This document shows positions 46,897 through 57,728 of a DNA stretch of 64,000 nucleotides, one piece after another. A program made the translations under genes and the position numbers. This DNA comes from Ferribacterium limneticum. GTDB lineage: Bacteria > Pseudomonadota > Gammaproteobacteria > Burkholderiales > Rhodocyclaceae. The DNA is taken from assembly GCF_020510565.1 (NCBI RefSeq), contig NZ_CP075189.1, positions 2,650,501-2,714,500 on the forward strand, read 5' to 3'. The notes under the pieces were generated by a model. That model had not been told where the DNA came from, did no database searches, and saw nothing but the letters and a program-made list of their open reading frames with translations. Within the stretch, counting starts at the first letter, position 1, and each line of letters starts with the position of its first letter.

Positions 46897-49041
46897 CTAT
46901 TGTCCCGAGGCAGGTGTTCGGTTCTTGGGGATCAGCAGTGCAATGCTCGTGCCGGCGCCGATCTGGCTGCGGCAGGTGATGAGTATTCCTTCCCTTTTGG
47001 CCAGACTGCCGACGACGGACAGGCCAATGCCGCGTTGCGCGGTGTCAGTTATCGGCTTCGGTCGGTAGATCGCCTGTATGGTTTCCTCGGACATCCCCGG
47101 GCCATTGTCATCGACCCGCAACTGCACATAGCTGACGCCGTCATGGATGATGTTATCGCTGACCGAAATCTTGATGAGCTTGCCCTCGCCCAGGGCCTCC
47201 GACGCGTTTTTCCAGAGGTTGAGGACGATCTGTTTGAGGTTGTCGCGATTGACCGGGACGAGTAGCTCAAGCTGGGGTAGCGCCGTTTCGACGCGTATTC
47301 CCTTGGCGTTGAACAAGGTGTCGGCATAGAGCACGAGAAAATCGTTGAGGACGCTGACGAGATCGATGCTTCGGGTATCCGCGGTGGTTTTGATCGATTG
47401 CGTCATGTGGCCGACGATGTTGGCGACGCGATCAATTTCCTCGGTCAGTACCGCCAGCTCCTGGCGAACGCCATCCTCCGGCAGCTTGCGTTCGAGAATG
47501 CTCAGATAGCTCTTGATGATGCCCAGCGGGTTGCCGGCCTCATGGACTATCTGCCGGGCCTGACGGGTAAATTGCTGGGTCAGTTCGGCTTCGACCTGCT
47601 GGCGGTGCTGCGCTGCTTCAAATACGGCATCGAGGCTGATCGCCGCGATCTTGCCGAAATTGGCCAGCCAGGGAACGCGGCGCTGCAGGCGACCGTACTG
47701 CTTTTCGGAGAGGCCGCAAAGCATCACGCCGATGACGCGATTGCGCGCCAGCATGGGGATGCAGAGCAGACCGTCGGCAGACAGGGCACGGGCGAGTTGC
47801 AGGTCAAGCAAGGCGAGAGGTTCAGTCTGATCAAATGTTGTTCGAACCTGGCGTCCAATGACGGCTGCTGCGGCCAGCGAGCGGGAAGAGATCAGTGGGA
47901 TGGAAAGTTGTCGGAACAGTTCCGGCTGGGCGCCAACTTTTTCGCCGGACAGCGCGTCGCCTTTCTCATTGGCGAGCAGGATGGCGACTTTCGGGAGATC
48001 AAACAGGATGCGGGCGGATTCCCGCAAGGCGAGCAGGACTTCGGTGTCGCTGCCGAGCTGGAACAAATCCTGTTGCAAAGGCTGCAACATCGCCATGCCG
48101 CCGACCATCGCGGCAATATCCTCCTCGGCCGCGTTTGCCAGATCGGACAAACGAGGTGTCGGCGCCGATGGCACCATGCTGCGTTTGGGAAAATCGTCGG
48201 CAATGCTGATTCCCAATGCTTCGGCAATCTGACGGGCGCGCTGGACCGCACGTTCCCGAACCGCCAGCAGTGCTGACATTTCCAGTTTGGGGCTGCTGCG
48301 ATTAACGACCATGCCCAATTCAGGCGTGCTCTCCGTGGTGGTGCTTAACGCCTGGGCGATCCAGACTATCTGCGGCAGGGTGGTTGCCGTGACGATCTGT
48401 GCCGCCGAGGCATGATGGAAAGCCACGCTATCGGCCAGCACGGAGTCCAGCCCCCAGCGGTCGATCAGCCAGCCGCCCACGTCGGCATGTGTCGTCCCGA
48501 ACAGTTGGGATTCCTCGGTCTGGAGCCTGGGGGTTTCGGTCGAATTGACCAAAAAACGCTGATACGGCTCGCCAATCGCCGAGAGCAGGATCAGTTCGCC
48601 GATATCGTGCAACAGCCCCGACAGATAGGCTTCGTCAGGATGCGGATATTCCGCCAGCTCGGCGACGCCGCGGGCAATTTCACCGACCAGCAGCGAATGG
48701 CTCCAATAGTCGGCGACATCGAATTTGTCGAGGTTGGGATTGCGGTCAAAAAGCCGCTGGATGGAAAGGCAGGTCGCCAGAGAACGAACGAGGCGTGTTC
48801 CGAGCGCGATCAGGCAGGTTTCCAGATTCTTGAGTTCTTTGCCCCGGCGCAGCGCGGGCGAGTTGGCGACACTCAGTATGCGGCTGGCCAGGCCGGGGTC
48901 TTGTTCGACGATGGTCGCCAGTTCGCCCATCGTTGCCTGTTCGTCTTCGACGGTCCGCATCAGTCGCAACAGAATCTCGGGCGGTGACGGAACACGAGCG
49001 CTTTCGATTGATTCTTGAACAGATTTAGGGAGACGTTGCAT
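46897..49041 (-). CDS. HDOD-domain sensor histidine kinase
   Basis: 714 residues from ATG 49041 (MQRLPKSVQESIESARVPSP). HDOD domain at 10-215 (LSVANSPALRRGKELKNLET, LSGLLHDIGELILLSA), a GAF-like middle (LLALRESARILFDLPKVAIL), then a histidine kinase: phospho-acceptor His500 in ARQIVHEAGNPLGII, N-box LKQIVLNLWKNASEAL, G1 VDDNGPGMS and G2 GIGLSVVGSLA. Cytosolic, no membrane segment. HDOD domains act in signalling and cell-cycle control. Coupled to the c-di-GMP response regulator directly downstream. Confidence 0.85.
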   Translation of the reverse strand: MQRLPKSVQESIESARVPSPPEILLRLMRTVEDEQATMGELATIVEQDPGLASRILSVANSPALRRGKELKNLETCLIALGTRLVRSLATCLSIQRLFDRNPNLDKFDVADYWSHSLLVGEIARGVAELAEYPHPDEAYLSGLLHDIGELILLSAIGEPYQRFLVNSTETPRLQTEESQLFGTTHADVGGWLIDRWGLDSVLADSVAFHHASAAQIVTATTLPQIVWIAQALSTTTESTPELGMVVNRSSPKLEMSALLAVRERAVQRARQIAEALGISIADDFPKRSMVPSAPTPRLSDLANAAEEDIAAMVGGMAMLQPLQQDLFQLGSDTEVLLALRESARILFDLPKVAILLANEKGDALSGEKVGAQPELFRQLSIPLISSRSLAAAAVIGRQVRTTFDQTEPLALLDLQLARALSADGLLCIPMLARNRVIGVMLCGLSEKQYGRLQRRVPWLANFGKIAAISLDAVFEAAQHRQQVEAELTQQFTRQARQIVHEAGNPLGIIKSYLSILERKLPEDGVRQELAVLTEEIDRVANIVGHMTQSIKTTADTRSIDLVSVLNDFLVLYADTLFNAKGIRVETALPQLELLVPVNRDNLKQIVLNLWKNASEALGEGKLIKISVSDNIIHDGVSYVQLRVDDNGPGMSEETIQAIYRPKPITDTAQRGIGLSVVGSLAKREGILITCRSQIGAGTSIALLIPKNRTPASGQ

Positions 49042-49244
49042 GTGTGTGCAGAATCGAAGACTGCCTATATACAGAGCATGTAAGGAGGATGATCTAATCA
49101 TCTACGGGAACAACCGCTATTGCAACGTACATAGTTAATAGGTCGGACGTATGAAAATTCAGAAGGCATAAGACCGCCATAGCGCTAGATTTGAAACTAA
49201 GAGCCACAGTCCTACGTAAGCGTCGTCCCGACACCGTCTTACCG

Positions 49245-49753
49245 TTAGATTTTGAGGTCTTGGTAGGCCAGGCTCAGGGCGATGTTGTCGAAATGAGTTG
49301 GGTTGAACGAATCGCCGTACCACTCGAGCATTTGTTGGCGCTCGGGATGGTTGGGGTCCGCGATGGCAAAAACGAAATCCGCGTAGCCCAGCGCGCCACC
49401 GACATCTTCGGGTGGTGCGCATTGGGACCGCCGAGACACAGGGCGCGGTCGCTTAGCTTGGGAGCGCCGAGCAATTTCTTCTCGAGCTTGATCCGGTGTT
49501 CCCAGTGGTCGCCAAAGTCGTAGATATATTTGAAAGAAGTCATGCCGCCCAAGGCGGTCTTCAGTTGAATCCGCTTCTCGGAACGAACTAGCTCCCAATC
49601 GAACTCAGGGTCAGGAATAGCAAAGCGTTCGCCATCGATATCGAATTCATGCAGGAGACAATCACCCCAGTTGAAAGCCATTTGTAGCATATGGTGCAGA
49701 TTGCCCAGCGTGATCGATTCCGGAACGACGATGCGTTTGCCTGGTTTGCCCAA
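49245..49753 (-). pseudogene. Frameshifted plasmid pRiA4b ORF-3 / IS1096 TnpR-like gene
   Basis: The minus strand shows the family's middle part RIVVPESITLGNLHHMLQMA and YIYDFGDHWEHRIKLEKKLL in one frame, then switches near 49410 to another frame that continues QCAPPEDVGGALGYADFVFA and MLEWYGDSFNPTHFDNIAL. A one-base indel explains this. The N-terminus is also missing where the EAL gene abuts. Inactive remnant. Confidence 0.75.
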
Positions 49754-49774
49754 AAATCGGTTACTTGGACCGAA

Positions 49775-51964
49775 TCAAGGCATTCTTGCGGCAGGAATCC
49801 CCAGATGGAAACCTTGCGCATAGTCGACGCCCATCCCCTGCAATGCCAGCAGTATTTCTTCCGACTCCACGAACTCCGCAATCGTCAAAATACCGAGCTC
49901 CTGGCAGAGGCGAGTCAAGTTGCGCACCAGCGTACTGTCGATCTTGGATTTGACAATATTCTTCACAAACGCACCATCGATCTTGACGTAATCGAAGGAT
50001 AACTCGCGCAGATAGTGAAAAGAGTTGTAGCCACTACCGAAGTCATCGAGCGCGAACAGGAATCCTTTTTTCCGCAAGTCACCGAGGAATTTCCTCATGT
50101 GAGTCATGTCACTGATGGCATCACGCTCGAGAATCTCAAAGACGATAATGCTCGGCGGAATCTCCAGTTCAGCACAGAGTTGCTCCGCATACCCGAGAAT
50201 GCCCCGCCCCTGGATTTCCTGGGCAGAGAGATTGATGAACAGGCGAAATGGCGGCTTCTTTTCGTCGAGCTGCACACGCGCTGCAACCAACGCCTGTTCG
50301 ATGATGGCGCGATCAAGTTCCCGACCCAAGCCATACTTTTCAATCGTCTCGATAAACGCCCCGGCAGAGAGGACTTTTCCGTCAGCTTCCTTGATCCGGG
50401 CTAGAGTCTCATAAGCAAACGGCTCGCCTGTCTTGCAATCGAAAATAGTCTGGTAGTACGGAATCACACGCCCCTCCCGCAGCGACGCGCGAAGCGTTTC
50501 CGCATAGTCACGATTCAACCGACTGGCATGTAGGCGGTCTTTGACCGACTCCAGCGTCCCGATCGCATCCTTCCCTAGCTCCTTGGCGCGATAGAGGCCG
50601 AGATCAACACCCGCCATCAGGTCGGAAATGCTCTTGGCGTCGCCCGGATAGCTGACGGCACCAATCGAGGTGGTGATGTGAAAATACTTGCCGTCCTCCC
50701 CCTCAAAGGTCATCTGCCGCAATTCAGTTCTGAGCTTTTCGGCAACGATCATCGCCCCGTCGATACCCGTCTCGACCAGAATAATCGCGAACTCATCGCC
50801 GCCGATGCGAGTTGCCAAATCTCCTTTGCGCATGACCGAATGCATGGTCTCTGCGACCTGCCGCAAGACGCTGTCGCCACACGGGTGACCATAAGTGTCA
50901 TTGACATCCTTGAAGTCGTCCAGATCCAGCATGAGAATGGAAAATTCGTGTTGATGCCGCTCCGAACGGCCTATTTCATAATCAAGAATGTCATTGAAGT
51001 AACGCCGATTATGCAGACCGGTAAGCGGGTCATGCGTCGAATAGTATTCAAGTTCGGAAAGTGTTCGGCTGAGCGCCTTACTCGACCCCACCACCATCAC
51101 CATCACCGCCAGAATCGAATGAATGACACTGCTTTCCTGAGCGGTCAGGCCATCGGTTGACGCATAGGCGATCCCTAGGAGACCGGCCAGATTGGAGGTA
51201 TCGAGGTCGGGAACAGGCACCGTGATCATTTGGATATTCTCGATATCCGCATGAGCCCTGCCCTTTTTATTGATGACCTGAAACTCTTCAATATCCAAAG
51301 GCACGTCGGCCGGCAGGCTCAGGTGTCCGATCATGTCCCGCGCCAGATTATCCCGTGCGCGCCTCTTTACCTCCTCCGGATAATCGCCCATGTAGTAGAT
51401 GTAAAGCGACAGGACGTTGTCTTCGGCAAAGGCAATAAAGAAAACATCGAACGGAAAGAAGGCATGAAATCCCAGCAAAACCTCCTGGACAAAGGCTTTC
51501 CACTGGGTGACTTTTTCGTGGGAGAGGACGATGGTTTCGAGAACCCGGCTTTGGCGTTCGAGAAGGTCTTTCTCGATCAAGGTGCCGGCCAGATCCTTGG
51601 TCATCCGGTTGAACTCAAGCATGACCTGCTGAAGATCATTTGCATTACGCTGCCACTGTCGCCGCCGCTCCCCAATCAAAAGGTCCAACGTCTTGTCGAG
51701 CCGACTACAGCGGGCCACGGCCTGCTTGAGGCTGGTCGTGATCTCGTCCCGCTCTGCTTGCTCCAGTTTTGCCGAGGTAACCCGCGCAATGGACTCTTTG
51801 AGCCCGGCAAGAAGTTCGGCATGGGTGCTCTGGGTTAATTCGGTAACGCTCGCGGCAAACAGACGGGTTCTGGTCTGGTTCTCGAATAATGCGGTGAACC
51901 GCTCGAGGACCTTTTGCCGCATTTCCGCCTGGCGTTCGGGATGAAGTCGCGGGACGCTCGTCAT
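49775..51964 (-). CDS. GGDEF-EAL protein linked to an oxygen-sensing operon
   Basis: 729 residues from ATG 51964. The N-terminal 300 residues combine a helical part (RFTALFENQTRTRLFAASVT) and a GAF-like sensor (FPFDVFFIAFAEDNVLSLYI). The GGDEF domain has RIGGDEFAIIL. The EAL domain keeps Glu in FAYETLARIKEADG (ETL in place of EAL), NLSAQEI, EILERDAI, ALDDFGSGYNSFHYL and VKIDGAFVKNI. Starts 2 bp after the ODP-like gene, so it is co-translated with it and the Aer-like receptor. Confidence 0.87.
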   Translation of the reverse strand: MTSVPRLHPERQAEMRQKVLERFTALFENQTRTRLFAASVTELTQSTHAELLAGLKESIARVTSAKLEQAERDEITTSLKQAVARCSRLDKTLDLLIGERRRQWQRNANDLQQVMLEFNRMTKDLAGTLIEKDLLERQSRVLETIVLSHEKVTQWKAFVQEVLLGFHAFFPFDVFFIAFAEDNVLSLYIYYMGDYPEEVKRRARDNLARDMIGHLSLPADVPLDIEEFQVINKKGRAHADIENIQMITVPVPDLDTSNLAGLLGIAYASTDGLTAQESSVIHSILAVMVMVVGSSKALSRTLSELEYYSTHDPLTGLHNRRYFNDILDYEIGRSERHQHEFSILMLDLDDFKDVNDTYGHPCGDSVLRQVAETMHSVMRKGDLATRIGGDEFAIILVETGIDGAMIVAEKLRTELRQMTFEGEDGKYFHITTSIGAVSYPGDAKSISDLMAGVDLGLYRAKELGKDAIGTLESVKDRLHASRLNRDYAETLRASLREGRVIPYYQTIFDCKTGEPFAYETLARIKEADGKVLSAGAFIETIEKYGLGRELDRAIIEQALVAARVQLDEKKPPFRLFINLSAQEIQGRGILGYAEQLCAELEIPPSIIVFEILERDAISDMTHMRKFLGDLRKKGFLFALDDFGSGYNSFHYLRELSFDYVKIDGAFVKNIVKSKIDSTLVRNLTRLCQELGILTIAEFVESEEILLALQGMGVDYAQGFHLGIPAARMP

Positions 51965-51966
51965 CC

Positions 51967-52737
51967 TCAACCCCCCTGCTGGAATCGACCGGCCCCCACC
52001 ATCAGGTCGACGCCGCACTCCAGATTTTTGAACCACTTCAGGAATGCAGGAACAGCGGCGCCACGATAAACAGGGCCATGCTGCGGGGCAATAAAGTCGA
52101 TATCCAATTGGGAAACAGCCTCGACCCAGAATCGAGCCGCCCGGTTAGAGCACATGTAACGACGGTGAAACCCTTCGATATAAGGCAAATGGGCAGCAAA
52201 ATCATCCACGTAGGGATGATCTTCGCCCTCCGGCACCATGGCAGCACCGATATCGCCAGTAAACAAAACCTTGGCGATCGGATCATAGACATTGATCTGG
52301 CCTTCCGAATGCAGGAAATGGGCTGGCACCAACTTCAGATCGAAACCCGCTGCCAACTGGCAGTTCATCCCTTCGTCCGGCACGCCAACAAAACGCTGCA
52401 TGGACGAAACCCCGTAATGGGGAAGAAAGCGCAACCAGATACTCGACACGTAAACAGGTGCATCCGTGATTTCGAGCCAGGTCGCGATCCCGCCGACGAT
52501 ATCCGGATCCTGATGCGAGAGCATGATCGCTTTCAGCTTGTCGGGGCTGACATAGTTCAGCAGCTCCGAGAGGACCCGCGGCATGACACCAAAGCCACCT
52601 GGATCGAGCAAGACCCCATTGTCCTCGTGAACAATCAGATACTGGTTGGAGCGGATGCCATCCTCCTCGCCGGGCTCACTCTCGTTCAAGAGAATGAATT
52701 TGTGCTGCTCGGAGCTGTATATCGGAATATTTCGCAT
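51967..52737 (-). CDS. ODP-type metallo-beta-lactamase-fold di-iron protein
   Basis: 256 residues. MBL fold of the flavodiiron kind without a flavodoxin domain. Metal ligands: HQDPD (His75, Asp77, Asp79), VPAHFLHSEGQ (His140/His143), FTGDIGA (Asp162) and APQHGPVY (His220). Such ODP proteins are known partners of chemoreceptors and act as iron or oxygen sensors in spirochaetes. Here the gene lies between an Aer-like chemoreceptor and a GGDEF-EAL gene on the same strand, which supports a sensing role over hydrolysis. Confidence 0.78.
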   Translation of the reverse strand: MRNIPIYSSEQHKFILLNESEPGEEDGIRSNQYLIVHEDNGVLLDPGGFGVMPRVLSELLNYVSPDKLKAIMLSHQDPDIVGGIATWLEITDAPVYVSSIWLRFLPHYGVSSMQRFVGVPDEGMNCQLAAGFDLKLVPAHFLHSEGQINVYDPIAKVLFTGDIGAAMVPEGEDHPYVDDFAAHLPYIEGFHRRYMCSNRAARFWVEAVSQLDIDFIAPQHGPVYRGAAVPAFLKWFKNLECGVDLMVGAGRFQQGG

Positions 52738-52805
52738 GCTGTTTCCCCTTGGTGTTTCTTAAGTAGGTGGTCCCCCGTGGCCGGGGTGAGCGATTGTTCG
52801 CCTCT

Positions 52806-54428
52806 TCACCTTTTATGAATCTGAAATCCGCCAATCAAGGCCTTTAAACCCACTGATGTCTCGAGCAATTCATTGGAATCCAGATTTGCTTGCTGTGCTG
52901 CCGCCAAGTTGCCCTCGATCAGTTGCGTAATCCGCTCCATGTTCTGGGCAACTTCTTCGCTGGCCTGGGTTTGTTCGACAGTAGCCGCCGAGATACTTTG
53001 CGCCATTTCGGCCACCTCGTCGGCAGCCTGCGTTACACCATCCAGGCTCTCGGCACTGCTTTGCAAGGAGGAAGTTGTCGCCTCCACTTCCTTGCGGGCC
53101 GAAGCCATGGCTTCAACAGCTTCGAGCGTCACGCTCTGAATCTCGGCGATGGTAGCGGCGATATCGCGCGTACTAGTCGAGGTTCGCTCGGCCAGTGTCC
53201 GTACTTCGTCGGCGACAACGGCAAAGCCACGCCCCTGCTCCCCGGCGCGGGCAGCTTCAATGGCGGCATTTAGCGCCAGAAGATTGGTTTGCCCGGCAAT
53301 ATCGGTAATCACCTTGGTAATGCTGCCAATCTTGTTAATGGCAGCCGACAAGGTATTGATCGTCGAACTCGACCGCTCCACGGCATCGACGACGCGCGTC
53401 GTCATCTGTACCGTTTCCCTGATTCTGGCATTTCCTGATTTGATCAGTTGCTGAGCACGTTGCGCTGCGCTTGTTGTGTCGCTTGCGCTGTTGGCGACTT
53501 CGCGAACCGAGACACTAAGTTCTTCGGTGGCGGCAGCCACACTCTTGGCACTGTCAAACTGCAGGGTGGATTGTTCATTGACCTGCCCCATCTGCCGGCT
53601 CAGGTTCTGGCAGCGGGTTTCGATTGCGGAGGATGCACTGGAGATATCATCAAGCATGGCGAGGAGGTGAACCTGCATTCCGCCCAATTGGCAGAAAAGG
53701 AATCCTGTTTCGTCCCGGTTGGAGACATCGACATCGTTGGTCAGATTGCCTTCCGCTATCTGGTCAAAAAACTCTGCGACTCTGGAGAGCGGCCGGTCGA
53801 TCTTGATGGAGAGATAAACGCCGACGGAGATTGCGATCAGCGAGGAGATCAAAGCCGCCACGCCGACAAACAGCGTCCTTTCAGATGTCAGTTCGCTGGC
53901 AAATGACGCCACCGTGATACCCGCCGTCAGCGCAGCCATGCCCCCCATGATGGTCCACAACCTAGTACTAAAAGAAAAGCGCCCGAGCAACCCGGGATTG
54001 ACCGTCGGCAGTTTGGCCTGTTTTTCCCGAACCTGACGGTACAAACCTTCAGCCTGACTGACCAAGTCTCGGGCGGGTTCGGTACGAACGGACATGTAAC
54101 CAACCGTCTGGCCATTCTTGCGCACCGGCACAACAAAGGCCTTGACCCAATAGTAGTCGCCGTTCTTGCAGCGGTTTTTGACGACACCGTGCCACGGCAA
54201 GCCACTCTTGACTGTCCGCCACAAATCGGAAAAAGCCTCGGGTGGCATGTCCGGATGGCGCACCATATTGTGCGAGTTGCCGATCAATTCCTGACGGCTA
54301 TAACCGCTAATTTCCACGAATGCGTCGTTGGCATGCGTGATGACGCCTTTAAGGTCAGTCTTGGAAACGAGGTATCGGCCTTTAGGATAGGCGACCTCGT
54401 TCTGCGTGACGGGCAGATTTATTTTCAC
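52806..54428 (-). CDS. Aer-like PAS chemoreceptor (methyl-accepting type)
   Basis: 540 residues. PAS domain at 20-115 with [20 protein letters not shown] and [13 protein letters not shown], as in Aer redox/FAD receptors. Two transmembrane helices (157-176, 185-207), a HAMP region, then the cytoplasmic coiled coil with the conserved tip [20 protein letters not shown] and [15 protein letters not shown]. No periplasmic domain, so it senses internal redox or energy state. First gene of the unit with the ODP and GGDEF-EAL genes. Confidence 0.88.
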   Translation of the reverse strand: MKINLPVTQNEVAYPKGRYLVSKTDLKGVITHANDAFVEISGYSRQELIGNSHNMVRHPDMPPEAFSDLWRTVKSGLPWHGVVKNRCKNGDYYWVKAFVVPVRKNGQTVGYMSVRTEPARDLVSQAEGLYRQVREKQAKLPTVNPGLLGRFSFSTRLWTIMGGMAALTAGITVASFASELTSERTLFVGVAALISSLIAISVGVYLSIKIDRPLSRVAEFFDQIAEGNLTNDVDVSNRDETGFLFCQLGGMQVHLLAMLDDISSASSAIETRCQNLSRQMGQVNEQSTLQFDSAKSVAAATEELSVSVREVANSASDTTSAAQRAQQLIKSGNARIRETVQMTTRVVDAVERSSSTINTLSAAINKIGSITKVITDIAGQTNLLALNAAIEAARAGEQGRGFAVVADEVRTLAERTSTSTRDIAATIAEIQSVTLEAVEAMASARKEVEATTSSLQSSAESLDGVTQAADEVAEMAQSISAATVEQTQASEEVAQNMERITQLIEGNLAAAQQANLDSNELLETSVGLKALIGGFQIHKR

Positions 54429-54709
54429 GAGCTTCTCTGTTGATGCGGTCGCTTATCCCCAAATATGGAATTGCTTAACCTTGCGATTTACTCATGCGGC
54501 GAGGTCTTTTGAACGCCCCGTCCACCCCAAGCCAAAGAACCTCTAGCTTAGGGAACAAGATATCGATCATTCATAGTTCTGTATGTCAGGTTTTCCTGAA
54601 TTTATTAAGGAAAACCCCAATTGACACGGATCCGGGCAGACAAGGCCCTTGGCAAACGCTGGTTCCGTGCAGCAACAATTATTTGCCTTGCAGAAACATC
54701 TGCCTTGAA

Positions 54710-55342
54710 TCAACCATCAGCAAGGCCGTGACGAATAGCGTAGCGCATCAAATCAGCATTGTTGTCGATGCTGAGTTTCTCCATTAGGCGCATCTTATGG
54801 GTACTGACCGTTTTTGGACTCAGATGAAGTCCTTCAGCAATTTGCCCGAGCGACTGCCCTGCTGAAATTCCTTCCAGGACCTGACGCTCCCTCCCGGAAA
54901 GAGCTTGGCGAGGTTGAGCGAGGCCGCAAGTAACATCAAACAACATGACGTCAACCAAAGCCGGATCCATGAATTTCCCACCGTCGGCAATTTTACGAAT
55001 CCCGCTGATCAAGACTTCCGGTTCACTATCTTTGGTCACGTAGCCGCGAGCACCTGCTTTGAGCGCTCGTGCAACGATTTGTCCTTCATTGTGCATCGAT
55101 AGCACAAGAATCGGCAGTGAAGGCCATCGGGCACTAATACTCTGAATCAGGTCAACTCCCTGCGTATCAGGCATCGCCATATCGAGCAAAACCAGGTCGA
55201 CCTGTATCTCGCTCAAACGATCCAGGACTTCCTGGCCCTTCGTCGCTTCGCCAACGACCACGATATCAGCAGTCGTCGCAATTATCTGTTTCAGCCCGCC
55301 GCGGACGATAGCATGGTCATCGGCAACGATGATCCTGATCAC
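54710..55342 (-). CDS. NarL/LuxR-type response regulator
   Basis: 210 residues. Receiver domain with phospho-acceptor Asp54 in LVLLDMAMPDTQGV and LSMHNEGQIVARALKAGARG; C-terminal LuxR helix-turn-helix LSGRERQVLEGISAGQSLGQ and LHLSPKTVSTHKMRLMEKLS. A transcription regulator. Overlaps the stop of the kinase gene upstream by 4 bp (ATGA), so it is that kinase's partner. Confidence 0.9.
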   Translation of the reverse strand: MIRIIVADDHAIVRGGLKQIIATTADIVVVGEATKGQEVLDRLSEIQVDLVLLDMAMPDTQGVDLIQSISARWPSLPILVLSMHNEGQIVARALKAGARGYVTKDSEPEVLISGIRKIADGGKFMDPALVDVMLFDVTCGLAQPRQALSGRERQVLEGISAGQSLGQIAEGLHLSPKTVSTHKMRLMEKLSIDNNADLMRYAIRHGLADG

Positions 55343-56898
55343 ACCTTTGCCCCCATCGGAAAGGGAAACTCAATCGATACGGTTGTTCCCCGAGCCGGCG
55401 CACTTTCAATCTGAAGTTTCCCGCCCAAACCAAGAGCCCGCTCTCGCATGCCAAAAAGCCCAAAGCCCCGTGACTGGATCACTGCACTCGGGTCAAAACC
55501 GCAGCCATCATCTTGAATCTTCAGCAGGAGTTGCCCATTACCCCTGCTCAGCGCGATCACCACCTCGCTGGCCTTGGCATGACGTGCAACATTGGTTAAT
55601 GACTCCTGCACGACACGAAAAACAACGGTAGCTTGAGTATCGTTCATCGAAATTTCTTCATTTCCCAAGTCCAGGCGACAACAGATATCCGAATGCGCCT
55701 CCAAGTCTTGGGCGAGCCACTCGATAGCCGGAACCAAGCCCAGATCCAGTGCAGACGGCCGAAGGTCACTGGCAATATTGCGGACAACGCCGATGGTGCC
55801 TTCGGCAAGCACCCGCATGTCCTCCAGCTTTTCCAGTAACTCCGGATCTTTGCCAAAACGCAGGCGAAGCAGGGAAATATCCATTTTTAGTGCTGTCAGG
55901 CGCTGGCCAAGCTCGTCATGAATTTCATGAGCAATATATTTCCGTTCTTCTTCGAGAAGGTTTTTTTGATGCAGTGATAACTCTCTTAGCAACTGCCGCG
56001 ACTCAACCAAAGCCAACTCTGTTTGCTTGCGCTCAGTGATGTCTTGTGTAGTCCCGCGGATTTTTGCAGGCTTTCCAGAAGCATCAACAACAACCTCACC
56101 GCGGAGGCAGACAAAACGTAAGCCACCATCCGTCGGAAGTAATATTCGAAGATCGATGGTAAACATTTTGTGGTCTTGCAATGCCCTATTAAGCGCACCT
56201 TCAAGCAGTGGGCGGTCGTCAGAGTATGCATTTGAAATAATATCTTTGTAAGTCTTTGGGAGTTGTGAGCGATCAATCCCAAAAAGATGGCAAATTTCAT
56301 CCGACCACTCGAAGGAGTCTTCCTCGATATTCCATTCCCATTCGCCAATTCTGCTAATCCGCTGGGCATGCGCCAGCCCAGCCTGGCTGGCCCGCAAGCT
56401 CTGTTCTATGCGCTTAAGCGTGTCGATGTCGAGCATTTGTCCAATGGTGTAGATCGCTAAGCCACTCTTGTCACATATCTGTGATACCACCATAACCGCC
56501 CAAACCACCTGCCCATCCTTGCGCACGTAACGCTTTTCCTGACGGAAAGTCGACATTTCGCCTGCAAGCAAACGTTGGCGCGCTTGGACATTGGCCTCGA
56601 TATCCTCAGGAAAGGTTATTTCCCGATAGGACATGCGGAGTAATTCCGATTCGGAGTACCCAACGAATTCGCACATCGCTCGATTGACTTTGACATAACG
56701 CCCATCGATGTTGGCAACGGCCATCCCAACTGCAGCAGCATCGAAGGTGCTTTGAAAAAAATCCTTGCTGATCCGCATTTCTTCTTTGGCGCGCCGAAAT
56801 TTGCTGATAACCAATATCGCGCAGCCAAGAATGATTGCTGCGAGAGAGAAAACTGATACGAAAAAAGTCTGAAACTCAATATTCAAGTTTGAATTCAT
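55339..56898 (-). CDS. PAS-PAS sensor histidine kinase (NarX-like HisKA_3 type)
   Basis: 519 residues from ATG 56898. One N-terminal helix (about 12-34), PAS-PAC at 45-165 (VANIDGRYVKVNRAMCEFVG), a second PAS at 180-290 (FEWSDEICHLFGIDRSQLPK), HisKA_3 with IAHEIHDELGQRLTALKM (phospho-acceptor His327) and HATPase_c with VVQESLTNVARHAKA and DDGCGFDPSAVIQSRGFG. Pairs with the NarL-type regulator. Signal unknown. Confidence 0.87.
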   Translation of the reverse strand: MNSNLNIEFQTFFVSVFSLAAIILGCAILVISKFRRAKEEMRISKDFFQSTFDAAAVGMAVANIDGRYVKVNRAMCEFVGYSESELLRMSYREITFPEDIEANVQARQRLLAGEMSTFRQEKRYVRKDGQVVWAVMVVSQICDKSGLAIYTIGQMLDIDTLKRIEQSLRASQAGLAHAQRISRIGEWEWNIEEDSFEWSDEICHLFGIDRSQLPKTYKDIISNAYSDDRPLLEGALNRALQDHKMFTIDLRILLPTDGGLRFVCLRGEVVVDASGKPAKIRGTTQDITERKQTELALVESRQLLRELSLHQKNLLEEERKYIAHEIHDELGQRLTALKMDISLLRLRFGKDPELLEKLEDMRVLAEGTIGVVRNIASDLRPSALDLGLVPAIEWLAQDLEAHSDICCRLDLGNEEISMNDTQATVVFRVVQESLTNVARHAKASEVVIALSRGNGQLLLKIQDDGCGFDPSAVIQSRGFGLFGMRERALGLGGKLQIESAPARGTTVSIEFPFPMGAKV

Positions 56899-57728
56899 GT
56901 AACGAATGGCCTCTACATACAACCAGTCAAGCCGTACTTGAGTACGATATTTTTTCTACTAAACACGCACGCTGCCCCAGTCGTATTTAGCGGCAGCTTG
57001 CGAAGTAACATCTCACACTGAACTTAGCACATGAACGACATTCACCAATCAACAGAAGGCCCCCTTGCTCCTCCGCAACTCTCAGGATAGCCAGTCATTT
57101 GGGACCCATTTGACATCATCTTCAGCAAGCGACAGAGCAGCGTTTCGTCGATCATGGTGTTTCGGACAGCTGGATAGAGAGGACACTCATGGCTCACCCA
57201 CTTACCATCGCCGGCACCTGAAGCGGTCGCCTGAAACGGGGGAACGTCGTATCGTCACGACTACCGATAGCGCAGCCAATACTCATCGACTCAAATCGAT
57301 CCATCGTGGCGGCGCGAGCAGCATGTGGCTAGGGGGCGAAGATTACGCAGTCGAGCCGGGGGAAACTCCCAATGCCGAAAAGATGAGCATCGCAAAGTTG
57401 CGAGGGTCCGGAAACGCTAATTTCGCAAGAAGATATCTCGGGCCCAAGCGCTTGCTGGTGGCAAGCGACCGAACCGCCTTGAGCCGAAGACTTAACCAGC
57501 ACCATACTGCAAGGGCTTTCAGTGGACATCTTGTCTGCACAGCCTTTATCGGCGACTCCGGTTGCAAAGTCCAGCATCGCTGGCGTCGCAGTCGTTACCG
57601 ACCCTCCTGAGCCCCCGGCTTCGGCCATGCCCTGTCGTTATCATGCCCGAGTGCAAAATCAGCCTTGTTGCACGAGGCAGTCTGCCTTAACAATCGGTAT
57701 AACAGCCCATCCGAAAGCAGAGGGTTGC
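56899..57728. other. 0.8-kb stretch without a supported gene
   Basis: A forward open frame at 57065-57610 and reverse frames over 57329-57628 are rich in Arg/Ser and show no family pattern. The stretch lies between the kinase promoter region and the TetR gene and looks like decayed sequence. Confidence 0.4.

Noticed and set aside
57065..57610. Possible 181-residue gene
   Set aside because: Arg/Ser/His-rich, no domain, and no conserved pattern visible.
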